Shown here: positions 8,470 through 16,940 of the stretch, one piece after another | Position numbering within the stretch: position 1 is the first letter of the stretch | Layout of the letters: each line of letters starts with the position of its first letter | Assembly: GCA_900143635.1 (NCBI GenBank) | Contig: FREY01000002.1 | Span: forward strand, 318,429-382,428 | Direction of reading: 5' to 3' | Length of the DNA: 64,000 nucleotides | Origin: Rhodobacteraceae bacterium Alg231-04 | GTDB lineage: Bacteria > Pseudomonadota > Alphaproteobacteria > Rhodobacterales > Rhodobacteraceae | Position numbers and translations under genes: made by a program | Notes under the pieces: generated by a model | Seen by the model: the letters and a program-made list of their open reading frames with translations, nothing else | The model's database searches: none | Told to the model about the DNA's origin: nothing

Positions 8470-8922
8470 TCACGCGCTTTGTAATTCCCTGGCCAACAGG
8501 GCAGCGAAATGGCGGTCACCTGGATTGTTCAGCCTTATGATCGCCTCATCCATTTCCATCCATACCGCATCGTGACCTGCTTCTGCCGGGGGTCCAAGAC
8601 GGCGAATCGGTCGTGCGACGTAGATTTGGCATAGCTTTTCAGCCCAGAGATCATACTCCGGCATATAGACGAAACGGCGAAAGACTCCGGCACGGCGAGG
8701 GGGGCCAATGGACCAGCCGGTTTCCTCGAATACTTCGCGATGCAGGGCTGGGATAGGCGATTCGCCGGGGTCGATTCCACCGCCGGGAAGCTGTAGATCC
8801 GGGTGCGGATCATGCTGCAAAGTCAGCAGAAACCGCCCCTCCAGCGGCAACAGCGCATAGGCGCCGGGGCGGCGGGTATAGGTTTGGTCCTTGCAGGGTG
8901 GCGCCCCAAAACGTCTGATCAT
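8470..8922 (-). CDS. Nudix hydrolase
   Basis: A 150-residue Nudix protein. The box GGGIDPGESPIPALHREVFEETGW has the expected spacing, with the REVFEE core binding the metal. The substrate, a nucleoside diphosphate linked to another moiety, cannot be deduced. The N-terminus GAPPCKDQTYTRRPGAYALL is typical of alphaproteobacterial DNA-mismatch-repair-like Nudix proteins that lack a defined role. The ATG at 8922 was chosen over a second ATG two codons upstream; the difference is trivial. It is convergent with the REC-PP2C gene and divergent from hslO. Confidence 0.88.
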   Translation of the reverse strand: MIRRFGAPPCKDQTYTRRPGAYALLPLEGRFLLTLQHDPHPDLQLPGGGIDPGESPIPALHREVFEETGWSIGPPRRAGVFRRFVYMPEYDLWAEKLCQIYVARPIRRLGPPAEAGHDAVWMEMDEAIIRLNNPGDRHFAALLARELQSA

Positions 8923-9000
8923 GCCCAAACCCCCTTTAAAACGTAGGTCATTTGCCTATATAGCCCCGATATGCCAATCCCCGGCCTCTAAGGAAACCCC

Positions 9001-9987
9001 ATGACTTCGGCACTGAAAATCGCGTGGGACGATACTGTCCTGCCCTTCCAGCTTGATGCCTCCGACATGCGCGGCCGCGTGGCGCGGCTTGACGGTGCGC
9101 TGGGCGGCATCCTGAAACAGCACAATTATCCGCCCCAGGTCGAAGCCTTGGTGGCTGAGATGGCCCTGTTGACCGCATTGATCGGCCAGACCGTGAAACT
9201 ACAGTGGAAACTGTCGTTGCAGGTGCAGTCCAAAGGCCCGGTGCGGATGATTGCCACCGACTACTACGCCCCTCAGAACGAGGGCGAGCCCGCCCGCATT
9301 CGCGCCTATGCCAGCTTTGACGAAGAGCGGCTGACCGATGGCCCTGCCTTTGATCAGGTGGGCGAGGGCTATTTTGCCGTTCTCATCAATCAGGGCGAAG
9401 GCACCACGCCTTATCAGGGGATTGCTGCGCTGGACGGCGGATCGCTCAGCGCTTGCGCCGAGGCCTATTTCGCCCAGTCCGAGCAACTGCCGACGCGGTT
9501 CTCGCTGAGCTTTGGCAAATCCTCGGAACCGGGTGTGGCTGAACATTGGCGCGCTGGTGGCGTTATGCTTCAGCACATGCCCAAAGCCTCGCCTCTGATG
9601 GCTGGTGGTGACGGCAACGGCGACATGGTGAAGGCTGCGGATCTGGTTGATGGAGAGGTCGAGGAAAACTGGAACCGGGTCAATGTTCTGCTGGAAACGG
9701 TGGACGACATTGAACTGATCGGCCCTTCGGTGACCCCGGCGGATCTGCTTCTGCGCCTGTTCCACGAAGAAGAACCGCGTGTGTACGATGCGCAGGCCGT
9801 GCAATTCGGCTGCACCTGTTCCGAAGACCGCGTGCGCCAAAGCCTGTCGATCTATTCCGCCAAGGATATCGCCACGATGACCACGGATGATGGTCGGGTG
9901 ACGGCGGATTGTCAGTTCTGCAGCGCGCATTACGACCTCGACCCCAAGAGCGTGGGTTTTGAGGCGGAAACCGCACCGGATGCCTGA
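9001..9987 (+). CDS. hslO: Redox-regulated holdase chaperone Hsp33
   Basis: Hsp33 is a cytosolic chaperone activated by oxidation of a C-terminal zinc centre. The zinc ligands are intact: Cys271 and Cys273 (CTC) and Cys304 and Cys307 (CQFC), separated by the flexible linker. At 328 residues it is slightly longer than the E. coli protein, as usual in alphaproteobacteria. A purine-rich AAGGAAA site precedes the ATG. It heads an overlapping chain hslO-Nudix-cca. Confidence 0.97.
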   Translation: MTSALKIAWDDTVLPFQLDASDMRGRVARLDGALGGILKQHNYPPQVEALVAEMALLTALIGQTVKLQWKLSLQVQSKGPVRMIATDYYAPQNEGEPARIRAYASFDEERLTDGPAFDQVGEGYFAVLINQGEGTTPYQGIAALDGGSLSACAEAYFAQSEQLPTRFSLSFGKSSEPGVAEHWRAGGVMLQHMPKASPLMAGGDGNGDMVKAADLVDGEVEENWNRVNVLLETVDDIELIGPSVTPADLLLRLFHEEEPRVYDAQAVQFGCTCSEDRVRQSLSIYSAKDIATMTTDDGRVTADCQFCSAHYDLDPKSVGFEAETAPDA

Positions 9988-10585
9988 TCTGGAGCGCCGC
10001 CTGCGCATGGCTTTGGCCGCGCCGGGCGGCGAATCTTCTGATTTTGATTTGAACCCTGCAGCCGCCAAACCGCAGGGACGCAAGCTGCGGCCCGCCGGTG
10101 TGCTGGTGCCAATCACCCGCATGGGCGGCGAAGCGCGGGTGATTCTCACCAAGCGCTCGTCCCGGCTGAAACACCACCCCGGCCAGATCGCCTTTCCCGG
10201 CGGCAAGCAGGACGAGGGCGATGCCTCGGTCACTGATGCGGCGCTGCGTGAGGCATGGGAAGAAATTGGTCTGCCACGAGATCTGCCGCAGGTCATCGGC
10301 ACATTGCCCGACCATGAAACCGTCACCAGCTTTCAGGTCACACCTGTGGTGGCGCTGATTGATGGCCCGTTTGAGGTGATTGCAGAACCGGGAGAGGTCG
10401 AGGAAGTCTTTGAGGTGCCGCTGACCCATCTGCTGGAGCCCGGAAACTTCCAGGTCGAATCGCGGATCTGGCAGGGCACACGGCGCTATTACTTCACTGT
10501 TCCCTTTGGACCCTATTATATCTGGGGTGCAACCGCGCGGATGCTGCGTGGGCTGACAGAACGGATGAGGCAGGATGCAGATTGA
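9980..10585 (+). CDS. CoA pyrophosphatase-type Nudix hydrolase
   Basis: A 201-residue Nudix protein of the NUDT7/NudL type, which cleaves CoA or CoA derivatives. The UPF0035-like lead LTKRSSRLKHHPGQIAFPGG immediately precedes the Nudix box GGKQDEGDASVTDAALREAWEEIGL, and the HPGQIAFPGG combination is diagnostic of CoA Nudix enzymes. The ATG at 9980 overlaps the hslO stop by 8 bases and gives MPDLERRLRMAL; an in-frame start at 9959 would overlap hslO more deeply. The gene also overlaps cca by 11 bases, so the three are translationally linked. Confidence 0.92.
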   Translation: MPDLERRLRMALAAPGGESSDFDLNPAAAKPQGRKLRPAGVLVPITRMGGEARVILTKRSSRLKHHPGQIAFPGGKQDEGDASVTDAALREAWEEIGLPRDLPQVIGTLPDHETVTSFQVTPVVALIDGPFEVIAEPGEVEEVFEVPLTHLLEPGNFQVESRIWQGTRRYYFTVPFGPYYIWGATARMLRGLTERMRQDAD

Positions 10586-11729
10586 CCAACCCTGGCTGAA
10601 CGACCCGGCAACGCAAAAGGTCTGTGCGGTGCTGACCGATGCGGGCGCGCAGGCGTTGTTCGTTGGCGGCTGCGTGCGCAACGCGCTGCTGACTGTCCCG
10701 GTGAGCGATCTGGACATCGCCACAGACGCCGAACCGGACCAGGTGATGGCGCTGGCCAAGGCGGCCGGCATCAAAGCCATCCCAACCGGCATCGACCACG
10801 GCACTGTGACGTTGGTGGAACGCGGTATCCCGCATGAGATCACCACCTTTCGCAAGGATGTCGCCACCGATGGGCGCCGCGCCGTGGTGGCCTTTTCCAA
10901 AGACATTGCCGAGGATGCCGCGCGGCGCGATTTCACCATGAATGCGCTCTATGTGCGACCGGACGGCACTTTGGTTGACCCGCTGGGTGGGCTGGCTGAC
11001 CTACGGGCGCGACGGGTGCGTTTCATTGGCACGGCTGAACACCGTATCCGCGAGGATTACCTGCGTTCGCTGCGCTATTTCCGGTTCCACGCTTGGTATG
11101 GTGACCAGACGGCGGGCTTTGACGCCGATGCGCTGGCGGCCATTGCGGGCAATCTGGATGGGTTGGAAACCCTGTCACGTGAAAGGGTCGGGGCAGAGCT
11201 GCTGAAGCTTTTGGCCGCCACTGACCCGGCGCCCTCTGTGGCAGCGATGCGCCAATGTGGTGCGCTGGGGGCTGTGCTGCCCGGTGCGGATGACCGGGCG
11301 CTGGCGCCCTTGGTGCATCTGGAGGCTGGTATCGATCCGGACGCGGTTCGCCGTCTTGCGGCGCTGGGCGGGCAGGAAGTTGCTGATCGCTTGCGGCTCA
11401 GCAAGGCGCAGGCTGTTGCCTTGGAATGTTTGCGCGAAGAATCCGTTGGCACCAAGGGCGGCGGCGCGCTGGCCTATCACCATGGTGCAGACCGGGCACG
11501 CGATGCGTTGTTGCTGCGCGCGGCGCTATTGGAAACGCCAGTTTCGCCTGATCTAGAGACAGATATTGCCAAGGGAGCTGCGGCCAGGTTCCCGGTAACG
11601 GCGCGGGATCTGATGCCGGACCTATCCGGCCCTGCCTTGGGCAAGGCGATGAAGCAGCTTGAGGCCGAGTGGATTGCCTCCGGGTTTTCCCTTGGACGTG
11701 ACGCGCTGATCGCGCGCGCCAAAAGGTAG
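10575..11729 (+). CDS. cca: CCA tRNA nucleotidyltransferase / poly(A) polymerase family
   Basis: This class-II nucleotidyltransferase is expected to add or repair the CCA end of tRNA. Visible motifs are LFVGGCVRNALL (head-domain Gly-rich motif), DLDIAT carrying the two catalytic aspartates, RRDFTMNALY, and the downstream RIREDYLRSLRYFRF helix. The usual GG.VRD has Asn in place of Asp, a minor variation. At 384 residues it is of normal alphaproteobacterial length. The start lies inside the preceding Nudix gene. It is followed by a structured leader, not a terminator, so transcripts could read into the ABC genes. Confidence 0.93.
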   Translation: MQIDQPWLNDPATQKVCAVLTDAGAQALFVGGCVRNALLTVPVSDLDIATDAEPDQVMALAKAAGIKAIPTGIDHGTVTLVERGIPHEITTFRKDVATDGRRAVVAFSKDIAEDAARRDFTMNALYVRPDGTLVDPLGGLADLRARRVRFIGTAEHRIREDYLRSLRYFRFHAWYGDQTAGFDADALAAIAGNLDGLETLSRERVGAELLKLLAATDPAPSVAAMRQCGALGAVLPGADDRALAPLVHLEAGIDPDAVRRLAALGGQEVADRLRLSKAQAVALECLREESVGTKGGGALAYHHGADRARDALLLRAALLETPVSPDLETDIAKGAAARFPVTARDLMPDLSGPALGKAMKQLEAEWIASGFSLGRDALIARAKR

Positions 11730-11748
11730 GGAATACCGGTCCTTCAAA

Positions 11749-11782
11749 AGGGGTGACAAAGGCAAAAATCTTGCCTACCCCT
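11749..11782 (+). promoter_or_regulatory. Leader hairpin I upstream of uORF and ABC genes
   Basis: A two-tier RNA hairpin: outer stem AGGGGT (11749-11754) with ACCCCT (11777-11782), inner stem GGCAA (11761-11765) with TTGCC (11771-11775), loop AAATC. No T-run follows, so it is unlikely to terminate cca transcription. It precedes the uORF ribosome site by about 20 bases. Confidence 0.55.
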
Positions 11783-11814
11783 GTATCAGCAACCACATGA
11801 CGGGAGGAATGCTG

Positions 11815-11841
11815 ATGTATTACGGGATCTGGTACACCTAA
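11815..11841 (+). CDS. Putative leader peptide MYYGIWYT (uORF)
   Basis: An eight-codon open frame, ATG TAT TAC GGG ATC TGG TAC ACC TAA, encodes MYYGIWYT: three Tyr and one Trp in eight residues. A strong GGAGG (11803-11807) lies exactly 7 bases upstream, an optimal ribosome site, better placed for this ATG than for the in-frame ATGs at 11797 or 11809. The stop codon directly abuts a stable hairpin, and the next gene is an ABC exporter. This is the layout of a ribosome-mediated attenuation leader. Too short for homology support; inferred only from the ribosome site, composition and position. Confidence 0.5.
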   Translation: MYYGIWYT

Positions 11842-11842
11842 G

Positions 11843-11880
11843 GCCTGAGACGTTCCCGTATGTCCGGGACGCCGTCAGGC
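11843..11880 (+). promoter_or_regulatory. Leader hairpin II, abutting the uORF stop
   Basis: Outer stem GCCTGA (11843-11848) with TCAGGC (11875-11880); inner stem CGT(T)CCCG (11851-11858, one bulge) with CGGGACG (11865-11871); loop TATGTC. It begins two bases after the uORF stop codon, so a ribosome paused on the uORF would mask or open it. No U-tract follows. The ABC gene's own ribosome site (GGAG near 11921) lies about 40 bases further on. Confidence 0.55.
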
Positions 11881-11931
11881 GCCCATGGACTCATCTTGCA
11901 TTTCATATTTACTCGTCTTCGGAGCACCCTC

Positions 11932-13770
11932 ATGTTTCGCTTTTTCGAAAACCTCGTCGATCCCTATTGCGACTACCCTGAAACCGACCAGCCGCCGCAA
12001 CGGCTCTGGCCGTTCATGCGGGCCTATTCGGTGCCCTTCAGGGCCGTGTTTATTCTCGCGGCGGTGATGTCCCTTGTGGTGGCATCGATCGAGGTTGGGT
12101 TGATCTATTATATGGGTCGCGTTGTGGACCTACTGTCCGGCGACCCGGCCCAGGTCTGGCAGCTCCATGGGACAGAGCTGATATTACTGGCCCTGTTCAT
12201 CCTGCTGCTGCGTCCGGCCCTGCAGCTGATGGATGTGCTGCTGCTGAACAACACCATTCTGCCGAACTTTGGCACGCTGATCCGCTGGCGGGCACATAAA
12301 CATGTTCTGCGCCAGTCGGTGGGTTGGTTTGAGAACGATTTTGCCGGCCGGATCGCCAACCGGATCATGCAGACCCCGCCGGCCGCGGGCGAAGCGGTGT
12401 TTCAGGTCTTTGACGCGATCACCTTTTCGCTGGCCTATATGATTGGTGCCGGGGTTTTGCTGTGGTCGGCTGATCCGCGGCTGATCCTGCCGTTGCTGGG
12501 CTGGCTTGTGCTCTATGCGTTGTTGATCCGCTGGACGGTGAAGCGGGTTGGACCGGCGTCGCAGGCGGCCTCGGATGCGCGATCAACGGTGACGGGGCGG
12601 GTGGTGGACAGCTATTCCAACATCCATTCGGTCAAGATGTTCGCCCATCACAATCACGAACTGACCTTTGCCAGAGAAGCGATCGAGAACACGCGCAAAA
12701 CTTTTCAGGTGGAAATGCGGATCTACACGATCATGGACGCGGTTCTGGTGTTCCTGAACGGGCTGCTGATTGTCGGCGTGGTTGGCTGGGCCATTTCGCT
12801 TTGGATGCAAGGGGCAGCTTCGGTCGGGATCGTTGCGGCGGCCACGGCGCTGACGCTGCGGCTGAATGCGATGACCGGCTGGATCATGTGGGCGCTGACC
12901 TCGTTCTTCCGCCAATTGGGTGTGGTGGCCGAGGGGATGGAGACCATCGCTCAGCCCATCGATCTGGTGGATGCCGCCAATGCGCCAGCTTTGCAGCTGG
13001 AGAATGGCCAGATCGAGCTGCAGAATCTGTCGCATCACTATGGGCGCGGGGCCGGTGGATTGGATCAGCTTAATCTGACGATCAAACCGGGTGAAAAGAT
13101 CGGTCTGATCGGACGCTCCGGTGCCGGTAAATCGACCTTGGTAAAGCTGTTGTTGCGGTTCTACGATGCGGAATCCGGCCAGATCCTGATCGACAGGCAG
13201 GATATTCGCGCCGTCACCCAAGACAGTCTGCGCAGCCATATCGGCATGGTGCAGCAGGACAGCTCGCTTTTGCACCGCTCTGTGCGGGACAATCTGCTCT
13301 ATGGTCGCCCCGATGCAAGCGAGGCGCAGATGATCGCTGCCGCCAAACAGGCCGAGGCACATGATTTCATCCTTGATCTGCAGGATCCGCAGGGGCGCAC
13401 AGGCTATGATGCCCATGTAGGCGAAAGGGGTGTCAAACTGTCGGGCGGGCAGCGTCAGCGGGTGACTTTGGCACGGGTCATTCTGAAGGACGCGCCGATC
13501 CTGTTGCTGGACGAAGCCACCAGCGCATTGGATTCAGAGGTCGAGGCCGCCATTCAGGATACGCTCTATGGGATGATGGAGGGCAAGACGGTGATCGCCA
13601 TCGCCCACCGCCTGTCGACCATTGCCCAGATGGACCGAATTCTGGTGCTGGACGGCGGTCATATCGTCGAAGAGGGCTCGCATCTGGAACTTTTGGATGC
13701 AAAAGGCCTATATGCTCAGTTTTGGGCCCGCCAGTCTGGCGGTTTCCTGAACGCTGAGGCCGCCGAATGA
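11932..13770 (+). CDS. ABC exporter half-transporter (MsbA-like), first of pair
   Basis: A membrane exporter subunit of 612 residues: an N-terminal six-helix transmembrane domain (about residues 40-330) and a C-terminal ATPase. ATPase motifs are complete: Walker A GRSGAGKST, signature LSGGQRQR, Walker B ILLLDEATSALD with the catalytic Glu, and switch His in IAHRLST. ATG 11932 gives MFRFFENLVDPYC and is preceded by GGAG; the frame is open upstream to 11860, but that region is the structured leader. Its stop overlaps the start of a paralogous half-transporter (ATGA), so the two probably form a heterodimer. Substrate is unknown; multidrug or lipid export are the common roles of this group. Confidence 0.93.
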   Translation: MFRFFENLVDPYCDYPETDQPPQRLWPFMRAYSVPFRAVFILAAVMSLVVASIEVGLIYYMGRVVDLLSGDPAQVWQLHGTELILLALFILLLRPALQLMDVLLLNNTILPNFGTLIRWRAHKHVLRQSVGWFENDFAGRIANRIMQTPPAAGEAVFQVFDAITFSLAYMIGAGVLLWSADPRLILPLLGWLVLYALLIRWTVKRVGPASQAASDARSTVTGRVVDSYSNIHSVKMFAHHNHELTFAREAIENTRKTFQVEMRIYTIMDAVLVFLNGLLIVGVVGWAISLWMQGAASVGIVAAATALTLRLNAMTGWIMWALTSFFRQLGVVAEGMETIAQPIDLVDAANAPALQLENGQIELQNLSHHYGRGAGGLDQLNLTIKPGEKIGLIGRSGAGKSTLVKLLLRFYDAESGQILIDRQDIRAVTQDSLRSHIGMVQQDSSLLHRSVRDNLLYGRPDASEAQMIAAAKQAEAHDFILDLQDPQGRTGYDAHVGERGVKLSGGQRQRVTLARVILKDAPILLLDEATSALDSEVEAAIQDTLYGMMEGKTVIAIAHRLSTIAQMDRILVLDGGHIVEEGSHLELLDAKGLYAQFWARQSGGFLNAEAAE

Positions 13771-15608
13771 AGCCAGAATCCCTGATCGACGCATTCAAGC
13801 CCGCCGAAGGCCCGCCGCCACAGACCTTGGGGGCTTTTCTGGGCTGGAGCCTCTCCGGTGCCTGGCCGATGTTGGCGCTGGCAGCGCTTTTGTCGGGGCT
13901 GGCCGGTGCGATGGAGACGGTCACTGCCTTCATCCTCGGCTCGGTGATCGATTCTGCGGTTGAAACCGGGCCAGATGCTTTCTTTTCCGTCTCTAACATT
14001 GCACTGATTGGTGGTGCCCTGGCGTTTTTCCTGCTGGTGCGCCCGATCCTGTTTGGTCTGTCTTCGGCCTCCAACTCCATCGTTGTGGCCCCCAATGTGA
14101 ACCCGATGGTGCTGTCGCGGCTCAACCGCTGGACGCTGGGCCAGTCGGTCACCTTTTTTGACGATGATTTCGCCGGTCGCATCGCGCAAAAGCAAATGCA
14201 GACGGCCAATGCTGTGACCTCGGTGGTGACGGAATGCATCAACGTCGTGGCCTTTGCGCTGGCCTCGATGATTGGCGCTATGATTCTTCTGGGCGCGATT
14301 GATTGGCGGATCACGCTGATCTTTGCCTGTTGGCTGGTGGTCTATCTGGCGCTCATCCGCTGGTTCATGCCGCAGATCCGCAAGAAATCGGGTGCGCGGG
14401 CCGGGGCGCGGGCGACCGTGTCAGGGCAGGTGGTGGATACGATCACCAACATCAAGACGGTGAAGCTGTTTGCCCACGGCAGCCACGAGGAAAGCACCGC
14501 GCAGGGGGCCATCACCACCTTCCGCGAAAAGGCGCTGGAGTTCGGCTATCTGACCGCCATTTTCCGCTTTACTCTGATGGGCATGGCGGGGCTGCTGCCG
14601 GTGCTGCTGATCGGATCGGCGCTGATCTTCTGGAGCAACGGGCAGGCATCCGAAGGCGATATTGTTGCAGCTGGCGCCGTGGCGGTGCGGATTTCACAGA
14701 TGACGGGCTGGGTCAGTTTCACGCTGATGGCGATCTATTCCAACGTGGGCGAAATCGAGAACGGGATGAACACGCTCACCCCGCGCGCACGCCTTGAGGA
14801 CATGCCGGAAGCGCGCGCACTAGAGGTGCCCAATGGCCAGATCCGATTCGATTATGTGACCTTTGCCTACGGTCGCGATGTCGGCGGCATCAGGGGCATC
14901 TCACTCACCGTGAAACCGGGCGAAAAGCTGGGCATTGTCGGCGCGTCGGGGGCGGGCAAGTCGACGCTCGTTTCACTGTTGCTGAGGCTCTATGATGCGG
15001 AAAAAGGCCGAATTCTGATCGACGGGCAGCATGTGGATCAGGTCACGCAGGACAGTTTGCGCCGCCATATCGGCATGGTCACGCAGGAAACCGCGATGTT
15101 CAACCGCTCGGCCCGCGACAATATCTTCTATGGCCGCCCCGATGCCACCGAGGCAGAGATGTACGATGCCGCCAGCAAGGCCGAGGCGCATGATTTCATT
15201 CTTGGCCTGCAGGACAGCGCCGGGCGCACCGGCTATGACGCCCATCTGGGCGAGCGCGGCGTGAAACTATCGGGAGGTCAGCGGCAGCGGATTGCGCTGG
15301 CCCGTGCCATTTTGAAGGATGCGCCCATTCTGGTGCTGGACGAGGCAACATCGGCACTGGATTCCGAAGTTGAGGCGTCGATCCAGACCGCACTGCACCG
15401 GGTGATGGATGGCAAGACCGTTCTGGCCATTGCCCACCGTCTGAGCACGCTGAGCGAGATGGACCGGATCATCGTGCTGGATCAGGGCCGCATCTGCGAA
15501 GAGGGCAGCCATGCCGAGCTGTTGGCCCGCGGCGGTCTTTACGCGCAGTTCTGGGCCCGTCAGTCCGGCGGTTTTATCCGCACCGATGAACAGGCCGCAG
15601 CAGAGTAA
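13767..15608 (+). CDS. ABC exporter half-transporter (MsbA-like), second of pair
   Basis: A 613-residue paralogue of the preceding gene with the same plan. Its ATPase has Walker A GASGAGKST, signature LSGGQRQR, Walker B ILVLDEATSALD and IAHRLST, all canonical, so unlike many heterodimeric exporters neither half carries a degenerate catalytic site. Whole blocks are shared between the two proteins (YDAHLGERGVKLSGG here, YDAHVGERGVKLSGG in the first; both end with FWARQSGGF), indicating a local tandem duplication. The start overlaps the first gene's stop by 4 bases. Homodimers of each are also possible. Confidence 0.93.
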   Translation: MKPESLIDAFKPAEGPPPQTLGAFLGWSLSGAWPMLALAALLSGLAGAMETVTAFILGSVIDSAVETGPDAFFSVSNIALIGGALAFFLLVRPILFGLSSASNSIVVAPNVNPMVLSRLNRWTLGQSVTFFDDDFAGRIAQKQMQTANAVTSVVTECINVVAFALASMIGAMILLGAIDWRITLIFACWLVVYLALIRWFMPQIRKKSGARAGARATVSGQVVDTITNIKTVKLFAHGSHEESTAQGAITTFREKALEFGYLTAIFRFTLMGMAGLLPVLLIGSALIFWSNGQASEGDIVAAGAVAVRISQMTGWVSFTLMAIYSNVGEIENGMNTLTPRARLEDMPEARALEVPNGQIRFDYVTFAYGRDVGGIRGISLTVKPGEKLGIVGASGAGKSTLVSLLLRLYDAEKGRILIDGQHVDQVTQDSLRRHIGMVTQETAMFNRSARDNIFYGRPDATEAEMYDAASKAEAHDFILGLQDSAGRTGYDAHLGERGVKLSGGQRQRIALARAILKDAPILVLDEATSALDSEVEASIQTALHRVMDGKTVLAIAHRLSTLSEMDRIIVLDQGRICEEGSHAELLARGGLYAQFWARQSGGFIRTDEQAAAE

Positions 15609-15687
15609 TCCACCTGCCTGCCCCGCTGTTGGGGATGATGCGACCGTTAGAGCTTCATTCCTGAGCTGCGACGCGCTATGGAGCGGC

Positions 15688-16935
15688 ATGACCAGCGAAG
15701 CCAGAACAACTCATACGATCCAGCGGCTGGGCCATCAGGGCGACGGTGTCGCCGAAGGTCCGCTATTTGCCCCCCGCACCCTGCCGGGTGAGGCCGTTAG
15801 CGGCCTTGTGGCTGGTAGCCAGCTGACTGAGATCCGCATCGAAACCCCGGCCGACACCCGTGTCCAGCCGGCCTGTCGTCACTACAAGTCCTGCGGTGGC
15901 TGCCAGTTGCAGCACGCCAGCGACGGTTTTGTGGCCACGTGGAAAGAAGACGTGGTGCGCCGCGCACTGTCGGCGCAGGGCATCGAGGCAGAGATCCGCC
16001 CGGTTCATACCTCGCCCGCGCAATCGCGCCGCCGCGCCACCTTTGCGGTGCGCCGCACCAAAAAGGGCGCCATGGCGGGCTTTCATGGCCGCGCCTCGGA
16101 TGTGATCACCCAGATCCCCGACTGCAAGCTTTTGGATCCGGCGCTGATGGCGGCGATCCCGATGGCCGAAGACCTGGCGCTTGTTGGTGCCAGCCGGAAA
16201 ACACCGCTGGCGGTCACAGTGACCCTGTCTGCTGCTGGGCTGGATGTGCTGGTGAAAAACGGCAAACCGCTGGACGGACCGCTGCGCATTTCCCTGGCGC
16301 AGGCGGCTGAAAAACACAGTCTGGCGCGTCTGACCTGGGAGGATGAGCCGATTGCCATGGGCCAGCCGCCCGAGCAGCCCTTTGGTGTGACACGGGTTTG
16401 CCCGCCGCCGGGATCCTTTCTGCAGGCCACCACCGATGGCGAAGCGGCGCTGCTGAAGGCCGTGAAAGAAACCGTTGCTGGTGCCAAACGCATTGCTGAT
16501 CTTTTTGCCGGCTGCGGCACATTCTCTTTGCCGCTGGCGGAAGAGGCCGAAGTGCTGGCAGTTGAGAGTGAAAAAGACATGCTGGCGGCGATGGATGCGG
16601 GCTGGCGCAAGGCCAAGGGGCTGAAGAAAATCACCACCTCGGCGCGCGATCTGTTCCGCAATCCGTTGATGCCCGAAGACCTGAAACCCTTTGGTGCCTT
16701 TTATGAAGCGGTAGTGATCGACCCGCCACGCGCCGGTGCCGAGGCGCAGGTGGCGCAACTGGCGGATGCGCGCATCCCCGTGATCGCCTATGTGTCCTGC
16801 AACCCGGTTACGTTCGCGCGCGACGCCAAAGTGCTGACGGATGCGGGATATCGCCTGAATTGGGTGCAACCCGTTGACCAGTTCCGCTGGTCGTCGCATA
16901 TCGAATTGGCTGCCTCCTTTTTCCTGACAGATTGA
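15688..16935 (+). CDS. Class I SAM-dependent RNA uracil-C5 methyltransferase (TrmA/RlmD family)
   Basis: A 415-residue RNA methyltransferase of the TrmA/RumA family, expected to make m5U in rRNA or tRNA. A TRAM-like N-terminal region precedes the iron-sulfur cysteines CRHYKSCGGCQ, with a fourth Cys in IPDCKLL. The SAM-binding motif is DLFAGCGTFSLPLA, followed by VIDPPRAGA and the catalytic-Cys motif YVSCNPVTFARDA. The cluster cysteines favour an RlmD/RumA-like enzyme (23S rRNA) over TrmA, but alphaproteobacterial members are divergent and specificity is not certain. ATG 15688 was chosen because the upstream in-frame sequence overlaps the ABC gene and is non-conserved. Confidence 0.92.
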   Translation: MTSEARTTHTIQRLGHQGDGVAEGPLFAPRTLPGEAVSGLVAGSQLTEIRIETPADTRVQPACRHYKSCGGCQLQHASDGFVATWKEDVVRRALSAQGIEAEIRPVHTSPAQSRRRATFAVRRTKKGAMAGFHGRASDVITQIPDCKLLDPALMAAIPMAEDLALVGASRKTPLAVTVTLSAAGLDVLVKNGKPLDGPLRISLAQAAEKHSLARLTWEDEPIAMGQPPEQPFGVTRVCPPPGSFLQATTDGEAALLKAVKETVAGAKRIADLFAGCGTFSLPLAEEAEVLAVESEKDMLAAMDAGWRKAKGLKKITTSARDLFRNPLMPEDLKPFGAFYEAVVIDPPRAGAEAQVAQLADARIPVIAYVSCNPVTFARDAKVLTDAGYRLNWVQPVDQFRWSSHIELAASFFLTD

Positions 16936-16940
16936 GCCCC

